Positions 1-10,110 of a DNA stretch of 64,000 nt are shown one piece after another (position 1 is the stretch's first letter; each line of letters begins with the position of its first letter). A model generated the notes under the pieces. That model was not told the origin of the DNA, made no database searches, and saw only the letters and a program-made list of their open reading frames with translations. The position numbers and the translations under genes are program-made. The stretch comes from Dechloromonas sp. CZR5 (GTDB taxonomy: Bacteria; Pseudomonadota; Gammaproteobacteria; Burkholderiales; Rhodocyclaceae), in NCBI RefSeq assembly GCF_008711155.1, contig NZ_VUYQ01000001.1, forward strand, positions 558,001 through 622,000, read 5' to 3'.

Positions 1-1
1 C

Positions 2-568
2 CTGTCGGCGGTCCGCTACCAGTTGGTCGATGAGGATTCCACGGTCGAGGATACGCGGCACTTCGAAACCCTGCGCCGGCTTGAGTTTTTCACCGAATTC
101 GAGAATATCGAAATCTGGGAAGTATTGCGGGTCGCTGTCTGGCGGGATGTTTCGCCGAATGTTGCCTTGGTGCGCGAGGGAGACAGGAGCAAGTTCTTTG
201 GCGTGATCGTTTCGGGTTCGGTCGAAATTTCAATCGAAGGCAAGGCGCTGTGCCGCCTGGGGACCAGCGAACCGGTCGGTGAAGTGGCTTTCCTGCATCC
301 CTCCAGCGATTTGCGCTGCGCCACGGCGACGACCTTGGAACCAACGCTGTTCCTGGAAATCAACGCAGCGGCACTGGCCCTGTCGTCGGAAGAACTGCTC
401 GAGCGTGTGCGCAATGCGCTGCTCAGCCGGATGATCAAGCGCATGCGCGAGGTTAACCGGATCGCCGCTGCACAGGGCTTGCCCGCTGTCCAGAGTCTCA
501 CCGCGTCGCAGTCCGGCGGGCCGTCGAAAGCGGGGGGCGGGCTCGACCTCGAACTGGCACCCATGTAA
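2..568 (+). CDS. Cyclic-nucleotide-binding domain protein, C-terminal part (5' end outside window)
   Basis: The reading frame is open to the left window edge, so the true N-terminus is missing; the in-frame TTG at 23 is probably not the start. The visible part of about 188 residues looks like a Crp-type cNMP-binding beta-barrel: an N-terminal helix, then strands with a phosphate-binding-cassette-like stretch near GEVAFLHP. It ends in a long helix and a Gly/Ser-rich low-complexity tail. No helix-turn-helix follows the barrel, so this is not a Crp/Fnr transcription factor in the usual order. In related bacteria such domains are often fused behind protein kinase or cyclase domains, but that part cannot be seen here. 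A strong terminator follows. Confidence 0.6.
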   Translation: MSAVRYQLVDEDSTVEDTRHFETLRRLEFFTEFENIEIWEVLRVAVWRDVSPNVALVREGDRSKFFGVIVSGSVEISIEGKALCRLGTSEPVGEVAFLHPSSDLRCATATTLEPTLFLEINAAALALSSEELLERVRNALLSRMIKRMREVNRIAAAQGLPAVQSLTASQSGGPSKAGGGLDLELAPM

Positions 569-586
569 CGGGTCGCAGCGCATAGC

Positions 587-613
587 AAAACGGCCTCCGA
601 GGAGGCCGTTTTT
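587..613. terminator. Bidirectional intrinsic terminator
   Basis: An 11-base stem (AAAACGGCCTC with GAGGCCGTTTT) closes a 3-base loop, with A-runs and T-runs on both flanks. It lies between two convergent genes and can serve both. Confidence 0.85.
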
Positions 614-631
614 GTTGCGGGGCAAAGCCGA

Positions 632-2251
632 TCAGACCTTGAATCGTCCGACCAGTGCGGCCAGTCCATCGGCCAGACGCTTGAGGTCGTGGGCGGCGCC
701 GGCGGTTTGCTCAACGGTCCCGGAGTTCTCGCGCGCCATGCCGGCAATGGCTTCGATACTGTTTTCGACATCGCCGGAGAAGCGACGCTGTTGATCAGTG
801 GCTGAGGCGATCGCGTCCAGGCCGTGACCCACTTCGGCAACCGAGCCATTGGTTGCCTGCAGTACGTTGGACACCGAAGAAACGGCCGCCTGGCTGGTTT
901 CCAGATGGCTCAGTCCTTCTTCGATGCTGCGGCGGACCGATACCGACTGGGCACTCAGGTTGGCTGTAATCGCATCGATTTCGCTGGCCGAGCGAGACGA
1001 TTTTTCGGCCAGTTTGCGGACTTCATCGGCAACGACCGCGAAGCCGCGTCCCTGCTCGCCGGCACGGGCCGCTTCGATGGCAGCATTCAGGGCCAGCAGG
1101 TTGGTCTGCTCGGCAATGTCCTTGACCTCGCGGGTCATCATCGTGATCGATTCGGTGTTGCGGACAAAGTCATTGACCGATTCGGCCATTTCCTTCACCG
1201 CCCGCTCGACAACGTCCATTTCTCCGAGCAGGGTCTGCAGGTTGCGGTTGCCTTCATTGGCACGTGCCAGGCTTTCCTGCGACTGATGCTGGACATGCTC
1301 GGCGCTCTGCGCGATGGAGGAAATGCTGGAAACCAGTTGCTCCACAGCGGTGGCGGCAAGATCGGACTTTTCGTTCTGCTGGTGCGAACTCTGGGTCACG
1401 CGATCGGCATTTTCGGATAGTGCGGTAACGCGGGCCGATACCTGGCTGGCGGCGTCGCGGACCTGGCGCACGAGCTGGTTGAAGTTGTCCATCATTTCGT
1501 TGAATACCTGGGCGGACTGGCCGACTTCATCCTGGCCCTTGACCGGCAGGCGGCGAGTCAGGTCGCCCTCGCCGCGCGCGATATCGCTGAGGCCCTTGCG
1601 CAGCTCGTCGAGTGGAGAAGTCACGAAATGACGAGTGATCAGGTAGATGAGAACGAGCAGCACGCCCAGGGCGGCCAACGCCACACCGGCAATCTTCAGA
1701 CGAAACGCTGCAACCTCGGATTCGACCGAATCCAGCGAGACCCGCATGCTGACGATGCCAAGTACCGTACCTTCCGCTGTTTGATGGCAGACGAGGCAAT
1801 CCTTGCCGAGATAGCTCTTGGAAGCCTTGGTCGGGTTGATCACCTGCAGGTAGGAGCTGCCGTTTTCCCGCTCGACCGAGACGTAGGGGGTGCCGGTGGA
1901 CATGACCTGCTGCTCCTTGGCGTCCAGTTGGCGGTTGCTCTTGGTGTCGGGGCCGTACAGCTTTGTCACGGCTTCGCCGCGGGCAACGTGCAAATCCTTG
2001 ATGATGGACAGCTGCTTGATCTGGTCCAGGAAAACTTCCCGCTGTCCGACCGTCCCGGTGATCATCATGCCGGTCAGGCCGGCCATGGTCATTTCGTGGA
2101 TGCTTTGTGCGAAATCCTGAGCCTGGCGGATGGCGGTTTCACGGTTGACTTGGGTGGTCCATACGATGGCTCCAGCCCAGATGATGGCCAGTACGACCCA
2201 GATCGCGGCGGTGAGTCGTATCCAGATCTTCAAGTCGGCGATGCGCGGCAT
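632..2251 (-). CDS. Methyl-accepting chemotaxis protein with periplasmic c-type heme motif
   Basis: A 539-residue chemoreceptor. TM1 lies at about residues 10-31 and TM2 at 186-206, enclosing a periplasmic sensor of about 150 residues. That sensor contains the heme c attachment motif CLVCH at 152-156. A HAMP domain follows at about 208-260, then a long coiled-coil signalling domain whose hairpin tip (residues 382-418, with [20 protein letters not shown]) is the conserved CheA/CheW contact. Known MCPs of Geobacter with a periplasmic PAS-like heme c domain are the closest functional model, suggesting a redox, oxygen or NO sensor for taxis. The ligand is inference. The gene stands alone downstream of trxC, with 128 bases between them. 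Confidence 0.9.
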   Translation of the reverse strand: MPRIADLKIWIRLTAAIWVVLAIIWAGAIVWTTQVNRETAIRQAQDFAQSIHEMTMAGLTGMMITGTVGQREVFLDQIKQLSIIKDLHVARGEAVTKLYGPDTKSNRQLDAKEQQVMSTGTPYVSVERENGSSYLQVINPTKASKSYLGKDCLVCHQTAEGTVLGIVSMRVSLDSVESEVAAFRLKIAGVALAALGVLLVLIYLITRHFVTSPLDELRKGLSDIARGEGDLTRRLPVKGQDEVGQSAQVFNEMMDNFNQLVRQVRDAASQVSARVTALSENADRVTQSSHQQNEKSDLAATAVEQLVSSISSIAQSAEHVQHQSQESLARANEGNRNLQTLLGEMDVVERAVKEMAESVNDFVRNTESITMMTREVKDIAEQTNLLALNAAIEAARAGEQGRGFAVVADEVRKLAEKSSRSASEIDAITANLSAQSVSVRRSIEEGLSHLETSQAAVSSVSNVLQATNGSVAEVGHGLDAIASATDQQRRFSGDVENSIEAIAGMARENSGTVEQTAGAAHDLKRLADGLAALVGRFKV

Positions 2252-2379
2252 TATTGTTCTCCACTGTGATTCCTGAGTTATTTCAGGCCGTCAGATCGAT
2301 TACCTAGATTGTGCCAGTTACGCCGCTTTCCAGCAAAACTATTCCAGAATTGCAAATTTCGCCTGGATGATGCAGGAGC

Positions 2380-2823
2380 TTACGACCCGCGAAGATGCGG
2401 TTGCAGCCAGCGCTTCAAGTTGGCGAGGTCGAGCGCACCGCTCTGGCGGGCCACTTCGCGACCCTGCACGAAAACCGCCAGTGTCGGAATGCTGCGAATG
2501 TTGAAGCGGGCAGCAAGCTGCTGTTCGACTTCGGTATTGACCTTGACCAGACGGGCATGGGGCTCGAGATCGATGGCAGCCTGGTGGAAGGTCGGGGCCA
2601 TCATTCGGCAAGGCCCGCACCACGGCGCCCAGAAGTCGACCACCACGGGCAGGTCGTTGCGCGAAATGTGCCGGTCGAAATCGGCCTGTCCCAATTCCAG
2701 CGGTTCGCCGGTGAACAGCGGCTGCTTGCATTGGCCGCAGCCGGGGTTATCGCCCAGGCGGGCATCGGGAATGCGGTTGACCGCTGCGCAGTGCGGGCAG
2801 ACGACGTGCAGGTTTTCGGACAT
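2380..2823 (-). CDS. trxC: Thioredoxin 2 (zinc-finger thioredoxin)
   Basis: A 147-residue cytosolic thiol reductase. The N-terminus carries two Cys pairs (CPHC and CGQC) forming the zinc site that distinguishes TrxC from TrxA. The thioredoxin fold follows, with active site WCGPC and the cis-proline in RSIPT. The start at 2823 (MSENL) is preferred over an ATG four codons upstream because a GGAG lies six bases before it and E. coli TrxC begins similarly. In E. coli trxC belongs to the OxyR regulon. No OxyR-type site was identified here. It lies 71 bases downstream of hemH on the same strand. Confidence 0.93.
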   Translation of the reverse strand: MSENLHVVCPHCAAVNRIPDARLGDNPGCGQCKQPLFTGEPLELGQADFDRHISRNDLPVVVDFWAPWCGPCRMMAPTFHQAAIDLEPHARLVKVNTEVEQQLAARFNIRSIPTLAVFVQGREVARQSGALDLANLKRWLQPHLRGS

Positions 2824-2894
2824 CTCGGGCTCCATGGATCAGATTTCTCTGATGTAAGGGCGAGAGCCGGTAATTCAAGCCCGGTCGTTCCGGG

Positions 2895-3998
2895 TCAGCT
2901 ACGCGCGCCGCAGCTGATGGCCCGGCTGGCGCTGTTTTCCAGTTGCCGAGGGTCGACGGCTGTCGTGCTTGGCCAGCCGGCAAGGTGCTGCTCGGCGAGG
3001 TCGGCCAGCGCGCCGATCCAAGCGTCGTCTTCGTTGAGCGCCGGAATGTAATGGTATGCCTTGCCGCCGGCCTTGAGAAAGTCGTCGCGACCTTCCTGGG
3101 CGATTTCTTCCAGCGTTTCGAGACAGTCGGCGACAAAGCCGGGGCAAATCACGTCGACCCGGTGTACGCCCTGTGCGCCCCAGTCGTGCAGCGTGGGGGC
3201 GGTGTAGGGCTGCAGCCATTCCGCCTTGCCGAAGCGTGACTGGAAGCAGATACGGTACTGCTCGGGCTTCAGGTTCAGGCGCTCGGCAAGCAGGCGTCCG
3301 GTCTTCCGGCATTCGCAATAATAGGGGTCGCCAAGGTCGAGGCTGCGTTTGGGTAGGCCGTGGAAGCTGATGAGCAGCCGGTCGTTGTCGCCGAGTGGGC
3401 CGTTGGCCTGCCAATGCCTGCGAACTGATTGTTCCAGTGCGGCGAGGTAGCCTTCCTGGTCGTGGAAATTGCGAACGAAGCGCATTTCGGGCTGGTTGCG
3501 GGTTTGCAGCAACCACGCCGAGCAGGCATCGACCACGGTTGCCGTGGTGCTGGCGGCGTATTGCGGGTACATCGGAACAACCAGAATGCGGCTGGCGCCC
3601 TCGGCCTTCAGGCGGGCGAGTGTCTCGGGTATCGACGGCGAACCGTAGCGCATTGCCCAGGTCACGGTGACGCGGTGGCCGCGCTGGCCGAGCAGACCCT
3701 TGAGCAGCGTGGCCTGGCGCTCGGTGTGCACGCGCAGTGGAGAACCTTCGGGCATCCAGACCGTGGCGTACTTGGCAGCCGATTTTTTCGGGCGCAGGTT
3801 GAGAATGATGCCGTTGAGGATCGGCCACCATAGCGGCTTGGGAATCTCCACGACGCGCGGGTCCGAAAGGAATTGCTTGAGGTAGCGGCGGAGTGCCGGT
3901 GCGGTTGGTGCATCGGGGGTGCCGAGATTGACGAGGACGACGGCGGTGCTCGCCGGTGTGCCATGGCGATGCGGCGGCTCAGGAAGAAAGCGGGACAT
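2895..3998 (-). CDS. hemH: Ferrochelatase (protoheme ferro-lyase)
   Basis: A 367-residue enzyme that inserts ferrous iron into protoporphyrin IX, the last step of heme synthesis. Visible family motifs include the N-terminal [11 protein letters not shown], the catalytic-His region SFHGLPKRS, and the [10 protein letters not shown] segment. The start at 3998 is chosen because its ATG overlaps the hrcA TGA (ATGA), indicating translational coupling; an open extension further upstream lies inside hrcA and is not conserved in type. Length fits the betaproteobacterial family. Confidence 0.96.
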   Translation of the reverse strand: MSRFLPEPPHRHGTPASTAVVLVNLGTPDAPTAPALRRYLKQFLSDPRVVEIPKPLWWPILNGIILNLRPKKSAAKYATVWMPEGSPLRVHTERQATLLKGLLGQRGHRVTVTWAMRYGSPSIPETLARLKAEGASRILVVPMYPQYAASTTATVVDACSAWLLQTRNQPEMRFVRNFHDQEGYLAALEQSVRRHWQANGPLGDNDRLLISFHGLPKRSLDLGDPYYCECRKTGRLLAERLNLKPEQYRICFQSRFGKAEWLQPYTAPTLHDWGAQGVHRVDVICPGFVADCLETLEEIAQEGRDDFLKAGGKAYHYIPALNEDDAWIGALADLAEQHLAGWPSTTAVDPRQLENSASRAISCGARS

Positions 3999-5026
3999 CA
4001 GTGATCCGATTTGGTGGAGAGGGCGCTGGAGAGCAGGCGGGCGGTGATGTCGACGATGGGAATGACCCGCTCGTAGGCCATGCGGGTCGGGCCGATGACG
4101 CCGACCGAACCGACTACCTGCCCGTCGACGGCGTAGGGGGCGGTGACGACGCTGCACTCGTCGAGCGGCGCGATGCCCGATTCGCCGCCAATGAAGATCT
4201 GCACGCCTTCGGCGCGGTTCGATACGTCAAGCAGGCGCATCAGGCTGGAACGTTGCTCGAACAGGTCGAACAGTTCGCGCAGGCGCTTCATGTTCGACGA
4301 CAGTTCCTCGACATCGAGCAGATTCCTTTCGCCGGAAATGACGTAGGGTGTAGCGCTTTCCGACATGGCGGCGTCGCCCGCCTCGAGGGCCAGGGTCATC
4401 AGTGGCTTGATGTCTTCACGCAATTGCCGGATTTCTGCCGACAGATGGTGGCGCATCTGCTCGAAATCCAGGCCGGCAAAATTCTGTGTCAGGTAATTGG
4501 CGGCACTGACCAGTTCGGCTGGCGTGTAGGCTTTGTCGGTGGATACGATACGGTTCTGCACGTCGCCGTCGGCGGTCACGATGATCAGCAGGATGCGCCG
4601 CTCGGAGAGGCTGAGAAATTCGATCTGCCGGATGCGGCTGGCCTGCCGGCGGGGCGCGATGACGACGCCGGCGAAGTGCGTCAGGCTGGACAGCAGCTGA
4701 GAGGCGCTGGAGATGATCTGGCTGGATGGGCGGCCGTGCAGCGCTTCCTCCATTCGGCCAAGCTGGCTGGCTTCCAGTGTCTGGACCGTGAGCAGGCTGT
4801 CGACGAACAGGCGGTAGCCGCGTGCCGTCGGGATGCGGCCGGCCGAGGTGTGTGGACTGGCGACGAAGCCCGCCTCTTCGAGATCGGCCATCACGTTGCG
4901 GATGGTGGCCGGCGACAGGTCGAGGCCGGAAAATTTCGACAGCGCGCGCGAACCGACCGGTTGTCCATCGGCGATGTAGTGTTCGACCAGCGTCTTCAGC
5001 AGGGTACGGGCGCGTTCATCAAGCAT
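3998..5026 (-). CDS. hrcA: Heat-inducible transcription repressor HrcA
   Basis: A 342-residue repressor that binds CIRCE operators of groE/dnaK-type heat-shock operons. The N-terminal winged helix contains [16 protein letters not shown] and the recognition region [21 protein letters not shown]-like ligand or GroEL-sensing domain occupies the rest. The start at 5026 (MLDERA) fits the family; upstream in-frame codons would run into the divergent nadK region. No CIRCE inverted repeat was seen near the gene, so its targets are elsewhere. It is coupled to hemH by an ATGA overlap and divergent from nadK, with 64 bases between. Confidence 0.95.
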   Translation of the reverse strand: MLDERARTLLKTLVEHYIADGQPVGSRALSKFSGLDLSPATIRNVMADLEEAGFVASPHTSAGRIPTARGYRLFVDSLLTVQTLEASQLGRMEEALHGRPSSQIISSASQLLSSLTHFAGVVIAPRRQASRIRQIEFLSLSERRILLIIVTADGDVQNRIVSTDKAYTPAELVSAANYLTQNFAGLDFEQMRHHLSAEIRQLREDIKPLMTLALEAGDAAMSESATPYVISGERNLLDVEELSSNMKRLRELFDLFEQRSSLMRLLDVSNRAEGVQIFIGGESGIAPLDECSVVTAPYAVDGQVVGSVGVIGPTRMAYERVIPIVDITARLLSSALSTKSDH

Positions 5027-5090
5027 GCCCGGATTGTACAAAAAACCGGAGGCCGCGCTACAAGCCATTTTTATGCAAGAATTCAGCCCC

Positions 5091-6002
5091 ATGAACCGAG
5101 GCTTCACATCCTATCGCTCCCCCCGGACCATCGCGCTGGTCGGCAAATACCATAGCCAGGAAATTGCCGAGTCCCTGCGCCGGCTGGCCGAGTACCTCTA
5201 CGAGCGCGGCGCCTCGGTGTTCATCGAGCGGGAAACCGCCGAGAACATCGGCAAGAAGGTCGATCTGTCGCGCTGGGTGACTTGCGGCTTCAACGATATC
5301 GGCGCCCATGCCGACCTCGCCATCGTTCTTGGCGGCGACGGCACCATGCTCAACGCGGCACGTCGCCTGGCGCGTTATTGCGTGCCGCTGGTCGGCGTCA
5401 ATCAAGGGCGCCTCGGCTTCATGACCGACATCGCCCGCGACGACATGCTGACTTGCATGGATGACCTGCTCGATGGCCGCTTTGCCCCGGAAAACCGGAT
5501 GCTGCTGGCTGCCGAAGTAACGCGTGACGGCAAGGAAATCGCCTCGAACATGGCGCTCAACGATGTCGTGGTCGACAAGGGCGCCATCGGCCGGATGATC
5601 GAATTCGAATTGTTCATCGACGGCGAGTTCATCTACAACCTGCGCTCGGATGGCCTGATCGTGTCGACGCCGACCGGCTCGACCGCCTATTCAATGTCGG
5701 CCGGCGGCCCCATCCTGAATCCGACGCTGACCGGCATTGCGCTGGTGCCGCTGTGCCCGCATGCGCTGACCAACCGGCCGATTATCGTGAACGACAACGC
5801 CGACATCGAATTGCGCATTGCCACGGCCGACGACCCGCGCGTCCACTTCGACGGTCAGGTGACGCTCGACCTGCTGCCCGGCGATTGTGTCCGCCTGCGC
5901 CGTTCCGAGCACAAGATCTGCTTCCTGCACCCGCCCGGCTACAGCTACTTCGCCATGCTGCGCCAGAAGCTGCAGTGGAGCGAACGGCCGAAGGGGCCCT
6001 GA
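5091..6002 (+). CDS. nadK: NAD kinase
   Basis: A 303-residue ATP/polyphosphate-NAD kinase making NADP+. It contains the GGDGTML motif with its catalytic Asp, the GRLGFMTD segment, the conserved NDVVV loop and the [16 protein letters not shown]-binding stretch. Start chosen at 5091 (MNRGF); an ATG at 5073 is possible. Its TGA overlaps the recN ATG (TGATG), so the two are translationally coupled. nadK-recN is a common pairing in betaproteobacteria. Confidence 0.96.
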   Translation: MNRGFTSYRSPRTIALVGKYHSQEIAESLRRLAEYLYERGASVFIERETAENIGKKVDLSRWVTCGFNDIGAHADLAIVLGGDGTMLNAARRLARYCVPLVGVNQGRLGFMTDIARDDMLTCMDDLLDGRFAPENRMLLAAEVTRDGKEIASNMALNDVVVDKGAIGRMIEFELFIDGEFIYNLRSDGLIVSTPTGSTAYSMSAGGPILNPTLTGIALVPLCPHALTNRPIIVNDNADIELRIATADDPRVHFDGQVTLDLLPGDCVRLRRSEHKICFLHPPGYSYFAMLRQKLQWSERPKGP

Positions 6003-7666
6003 TGCTGCTCCACCTGACCATCAAGGATTTCGTTATTGTCGACCGGCTGGAACTCGAATTTTCCAACGGCTTCGGTGCGCTGACCGGCGAGACCGGGGCC
6101 GGCAAGTCGATCCTGATCGATGCCCTGGCGCTTGCCCTCGGCGAACGGGCCGATGCCGGCGTCGTCCGCTCCGGCTGCGACAAGGCCGAAGTGGCTGCCA
6201 CCTTCGATGTCGCCGCCTTGCCCGGGGTTGCTGCCTGGCTGGCCGCCAACGACCTCGATGCCGACAACGAATTGATGCTGCGCCGCGTGGTCGATGCCGG
6301 TGGCCGTTCGCGTGCCTACATCAACGGTTCGCCGGCCACCGTCCTGCAACTGCGCGAAGTCGGCGAATGGCTGGTCGATATTCATGGCCAGCACGCCCAT
6401 CAGTCGTTGCTGCGGGCCGATGCGCAGCGCGCCTTGCTCGACGCCCATGCCGGGCTTGGGGCGACGGTGCGCGAAGTGGCGGTGGCGTGGAAGACCTGGC
6501 GCGATGCCGAGCAAGCCTTGCGCGGCGCCAACGAAGGCGTCGAGGCGCTGCAGCGTGAACGCGAGCAGTTGCAATGGCAGATCGGCGAACTTGATGCGCT
6601 GGCCTTTGGCGATGACGAATGGGCGACGCTCGATGTCGAGCACCGCCGTTTGGGCCATGCCGCCAGCCTGATCGAAGGCGCCCAGTACGCGCTGGGCGTG
6701 CTGGCCGAGGACGATGCCGCGTGCGAACGACAGATTGACAGCGTGGCCGATCGTCTCGCCGGCCTCGCCGAATACGACCCGGCGCTGGCCGAGGTGGCCG
6801 AGTTGCTCGGCTCGGTGCAGGCCGAGCTGTCCGAAGCTGTGTCGACCCTGCGTCGCTATGCTGACCGTGTGGATCTTGATCCGAGTCGTCTGGCCGAAGT
6901 CGAGCGTCGCATGGATGCGGTGATGACCAATGCCCGCAAATTCCGTGTGCAACCGCCGGAACTGCCGGGGTTGCTTGTGGGGTGGCTCCAACGCCTGGCT
7001 GAGCTTGACGAGTCGGCTGATCTGGCGGCGCTGGAAGCCAAGGTGGCAGCGGCGCGGCAGGCTTATCTGGCGCTGGCGGGCAAGCTGTCGGCGGGGCGCA
7101 AGAAGGCGGCTGCCGAGATGGGCAAGGCGGTCAGCGAAGTGATGCGCCAGCTGGCCTTGTCCTCCGGTCGTTTCGAGGTCGCGTTGCCGGCCGTCGAAGG
7201 CGGTGCCGTCTATGGTCTGGAGCAGGTCGAATTCCGTATCGGCGGCCTGGCCGGCAACGAGGCCAAGCCGCTGGCCAAGGTGGCATCGGGCGGCGAGTTG
7301 TCGCGCATCAGCCTGGCCATCCAGGTGCTGACGTCGCGTTCTGCCAGCGTGCCGACCCTGATTTTCGACGAGGTCGATGTCGGTATCGGCGGCGGTGTGG
7401 CGGAAATTGTCGGTCGCTTGCTGCGCGAGCTGGGCAGCGAACGTCAGGTGCTGTGCGTTACCCATCTGCCGCAGGTTGCGGCGCAGGCCAACTGGCAGTG
7501 GCAAGTCAGCAAGGCGACGCGCAACGGATCAACCTTGAGCGCCATCCTGCCACTCGACGACGACGGCCGTGTTCGGGAAATCGCCCGCATGCTCGGCGGG
7601 GTCGAAATCACGGATATTACGTTGCAGCATGCCCGGGAGCTCCTGAGTCCCAAGGCCTTGGCCTGA
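6002..7666 (+). CDS. recN: DNA repair protein RecN (SMC-like ATPase)
   Basis: A 554-residue cohesin-like ATPase of double-strand-break repair. Walker A is GETGAGKS near residue 30. A central region of about 200 residues is rich in heptad-like Glu/Gln/Arg coiled coil. The ABC signature ASGGELSRISLA and Walker B TLIFDEVDVGIGG follow near residues 425-465, and the C-terminal His switch sits in CVTHLPQVAAQA. Start at 6002 overlaps the nadK stop. An open frame further upstream lies within nadK and is not used. No LexA box was identified. Confidence 0.97.
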   Translation: MLLHLTIKDFVIVDRLELEFSNGFGALTGETGAGKSILIDALALALGERADAGVVRSGCDKAEVAATFDVAALPGVAAWLAANDLDADNELMLRRVVDAGGRSRAYINGSPATVLQLREVGEWLVDIHGQHAHQSLLRADAQRALLDAHAGLGATVREVAVAWKTWRDAEQALRGANEGVEALQREREQLQWQIGELDALAFGDDEWATLDVEHRRLGHAASLIEGAQYALGVLAEDDAACERQIDSVADRLAGLAEYDPALAEVAELLGSVQAELSEAVSTLRRYADRVDLDPSRLAEVERRMDAVMTNARKFRVQPPELPGLLVGWLQRLAELDESADLAALEAKVAAARQAYLALAGKLSAGRKKAAAEMGKAVSEVMRQLALSSGRFEVALPAVEGGAVYGLEQVEFRIGGLAGNEAKPLAKVASGGELSRISLAIQVLTSRSASVPTLIFDEVDVGIGGGVAEIVGRLLRELGSERQVLCVTHLPQVAAQANWQWQVSKATRNGSTLSAILPLDDDGRVREIARMLGGVEITDITLQHARELLSPKALA

Positions 7667-7680
7667 GCGGCGGCGTCAGA

Positions 7681-8286
7681 TCAAAACAGGCCAAGCAGGC
7701 GCAATGCGGCAAGCAGGGCCAGCAGCAGGAAAAACACACCACTGACCCGGTGTATCCAGTGCAGTGGTAGTTTTTTCAGGAATCGGCGGCCGGCGTAGAC
7801 GCCGAGTACCGATGTCGTGGTCAGGGCCAGCGTCGCTCCGACCCAGGTCGCCGCCGGAGCGGCCGTGCTGCCCATGCCGGCAACGGCAATCTGTGTCTTG
7901 TCGCCAAATTCGGCCAGAAAAATCATCAGGAAAGTGGTCGCAACGATGCCGTGGCCGGGTTTTTCTTCGATTGCCTCGTCTTCATCCTCTTCTTCGAAGC
8001 GTAGCGCCTGAATGCCGAAAAAGGCGAACAGGACGGCAACGGCCAGTGTGACGACCCAGTCGGGAAGCCAGGCCGCCACGGCTGCACCGAACAGTACGGC
8101 CAGAAGGTTGAGAATGGCGAAGGCCGAAACGGCTCCGATCACGACCGGCAACCCGCGGTGGCGCGCCGCCAGGGTCATGCAGACGAGCTGGCTCTTGTCA
8201 CCGAACTCGGCCAGTACGATGAGTAAATAGGTCGCTCCGGCCGAAGACAGCCAGGCCGCCGTGTTGGCGGCAATGAAATCGGACAT
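7681..8286 (-). CDS. UPF0016/GDT1-TMEM165 family membrane cation exporter (putative Mn2+ exporter)
   Basis: A 201-residue integral membrane protein with six predicted segments in two homologous halves, each bearing the family signature E-x-G-D-(KR)-(TS): EFGDKSQLV near residue 28 and EFGDKTQIA near residue 127. Bacterial members such as MneA of Vibrio and Xanthomonas export manganese; eukaryotic ones handle Ca2+/Mn2+/H+. A Glu/Asp-rich cytosolic loop (EEEDEDEAIEE) separates the halves. It follows fur by 9 bases on the same strand, so co-transcription is likely and supports a metal homeostasis role. Metal identity is inference. Confidence 0.88.
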   Translation of the reverse strand: MSDFIAANTAAWLSSAGATYLLIVLAEFGDKSQLVCMTLAARHRGLPVVIGAVSAFAILNLLAVLFGAAVAAWLPDWVVTLAVAVLFAFFGIQALRFEEEDEDEAIEEKPGHGIVATTFLMIFLAEFGDKTQIAVAGMGSTAAPAATWVGATLALTTTSVLGVYAGRRFLKKLPLHWIHRVSGVFFLLLALLAALRLLGLF

Positions 8287-8295
8287 GGTCGGGGA

Positions 8296-8718
8296 TCAGG
8301 CTTTCTTGCTGCCGCAGCCGGCGCAGCGACCGTAGATATACAGGGCGTGATCCTGGATGGTGAAGCCGCGCTCTTCGGCAACCGTGCTTTGCCGTTTTTC
8401 GATTTCGGGGTCGAAAAATTCCTCGACCTTGCCGCATTCGACACACACCAAGTGGTCGTGATGCTTGCCGCGATTGACTTCGAATACGGCCTTGCCGGAT
8501 TCGAAAAAGTGGCGCTCAAGCAGGCCGGCCTGTTCGAACTGGGTCAGCACGCGGTATACGGTGGCCAGGCCGATATCCATGTTTTCGGCAATCAGCATCC
8601 GGTAGACGTCTTCCGCCGTCATGTGCCGCATCGTGCTTTTTTCGAAAAGCTCAAGAATCTTCAGGCGAGGGAAGGTGGCTTTCAACCCCATGTTCTTGAG
8701 GCTTTGCGGATCGCTCAT
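8296..8718 (-). CDS. fur: Ferric uptake regulator Fur
   Basis: A 140-residue metal-dependent repressor. The winged helix contains [14 protein letters not shown] and the recognition helix near [13 protein letters not shown]. The dimerisation domain carries [11 protein letters not shown] (regulatory His plus structural CxxC) and a second CxxC (CAGC) near the C-terminus. Length and motifs are those of true Fur rather than Zur or PerR. It is divergent from bamE, a widespread arrangement in proteobacteria. Confidence 0.96.
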   Translation of the reverse strand: MSDPQSLKNMGLKATFPRLKILELFEKSTMRHMTAEDVYRMLIAENMDIGLATVYRVLTQFEQAGLLERHFFESGKAVFEVNRGKHHDHLVCVECGKVEEFFDPEIEKRQSTVAEERGFTIQDHALYIYGRCAGCGSKKA

Positions 8719-8765
8719 TACGGATTTTCCAGAGATAGTTCAAACAAGGCAGGATGCCGATTTCG

Positions 8766-8778
8766 GGTATGATATACC
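8766..8778. promoter_or_regulatory. Palindrome GGTAT-N3-ATACC in the fur/bamE intergenic region
   Basis: A perfect 5-base inverted repeat around GAT, 36 bases before the bamE start and 48 bases before the fur start. It contains a TATGAT-like -10 hexamer, so it may be promoter rather than operator. No protein can be assigned. Confidence 0.3.
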
Positions 8779-8813
8779 GCTTCAAAGCCGATTCAAAAAT
8801 CCGGAAATCCCGA

Positions 8814-10105
<1,292 letters not shown>

Positions 10106-10110
10106 CAAGC

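Noticed and set aside
3998..5090. CIRCE operator search around hrcA
   Set aside because: No TTAGCACTC-N9-GAGTGCTAA-like inverted repeat is visible in the hrcA/nadK gap; HrcA targets must be elsewhere.
7657..7695. Inverted repeat between recN and the UPF0016 gene (CTTGGCCT/AGGCCAAG)
   Set aside because: The loop is 23 bases and no T-run follows, so it is not a credible terminator.
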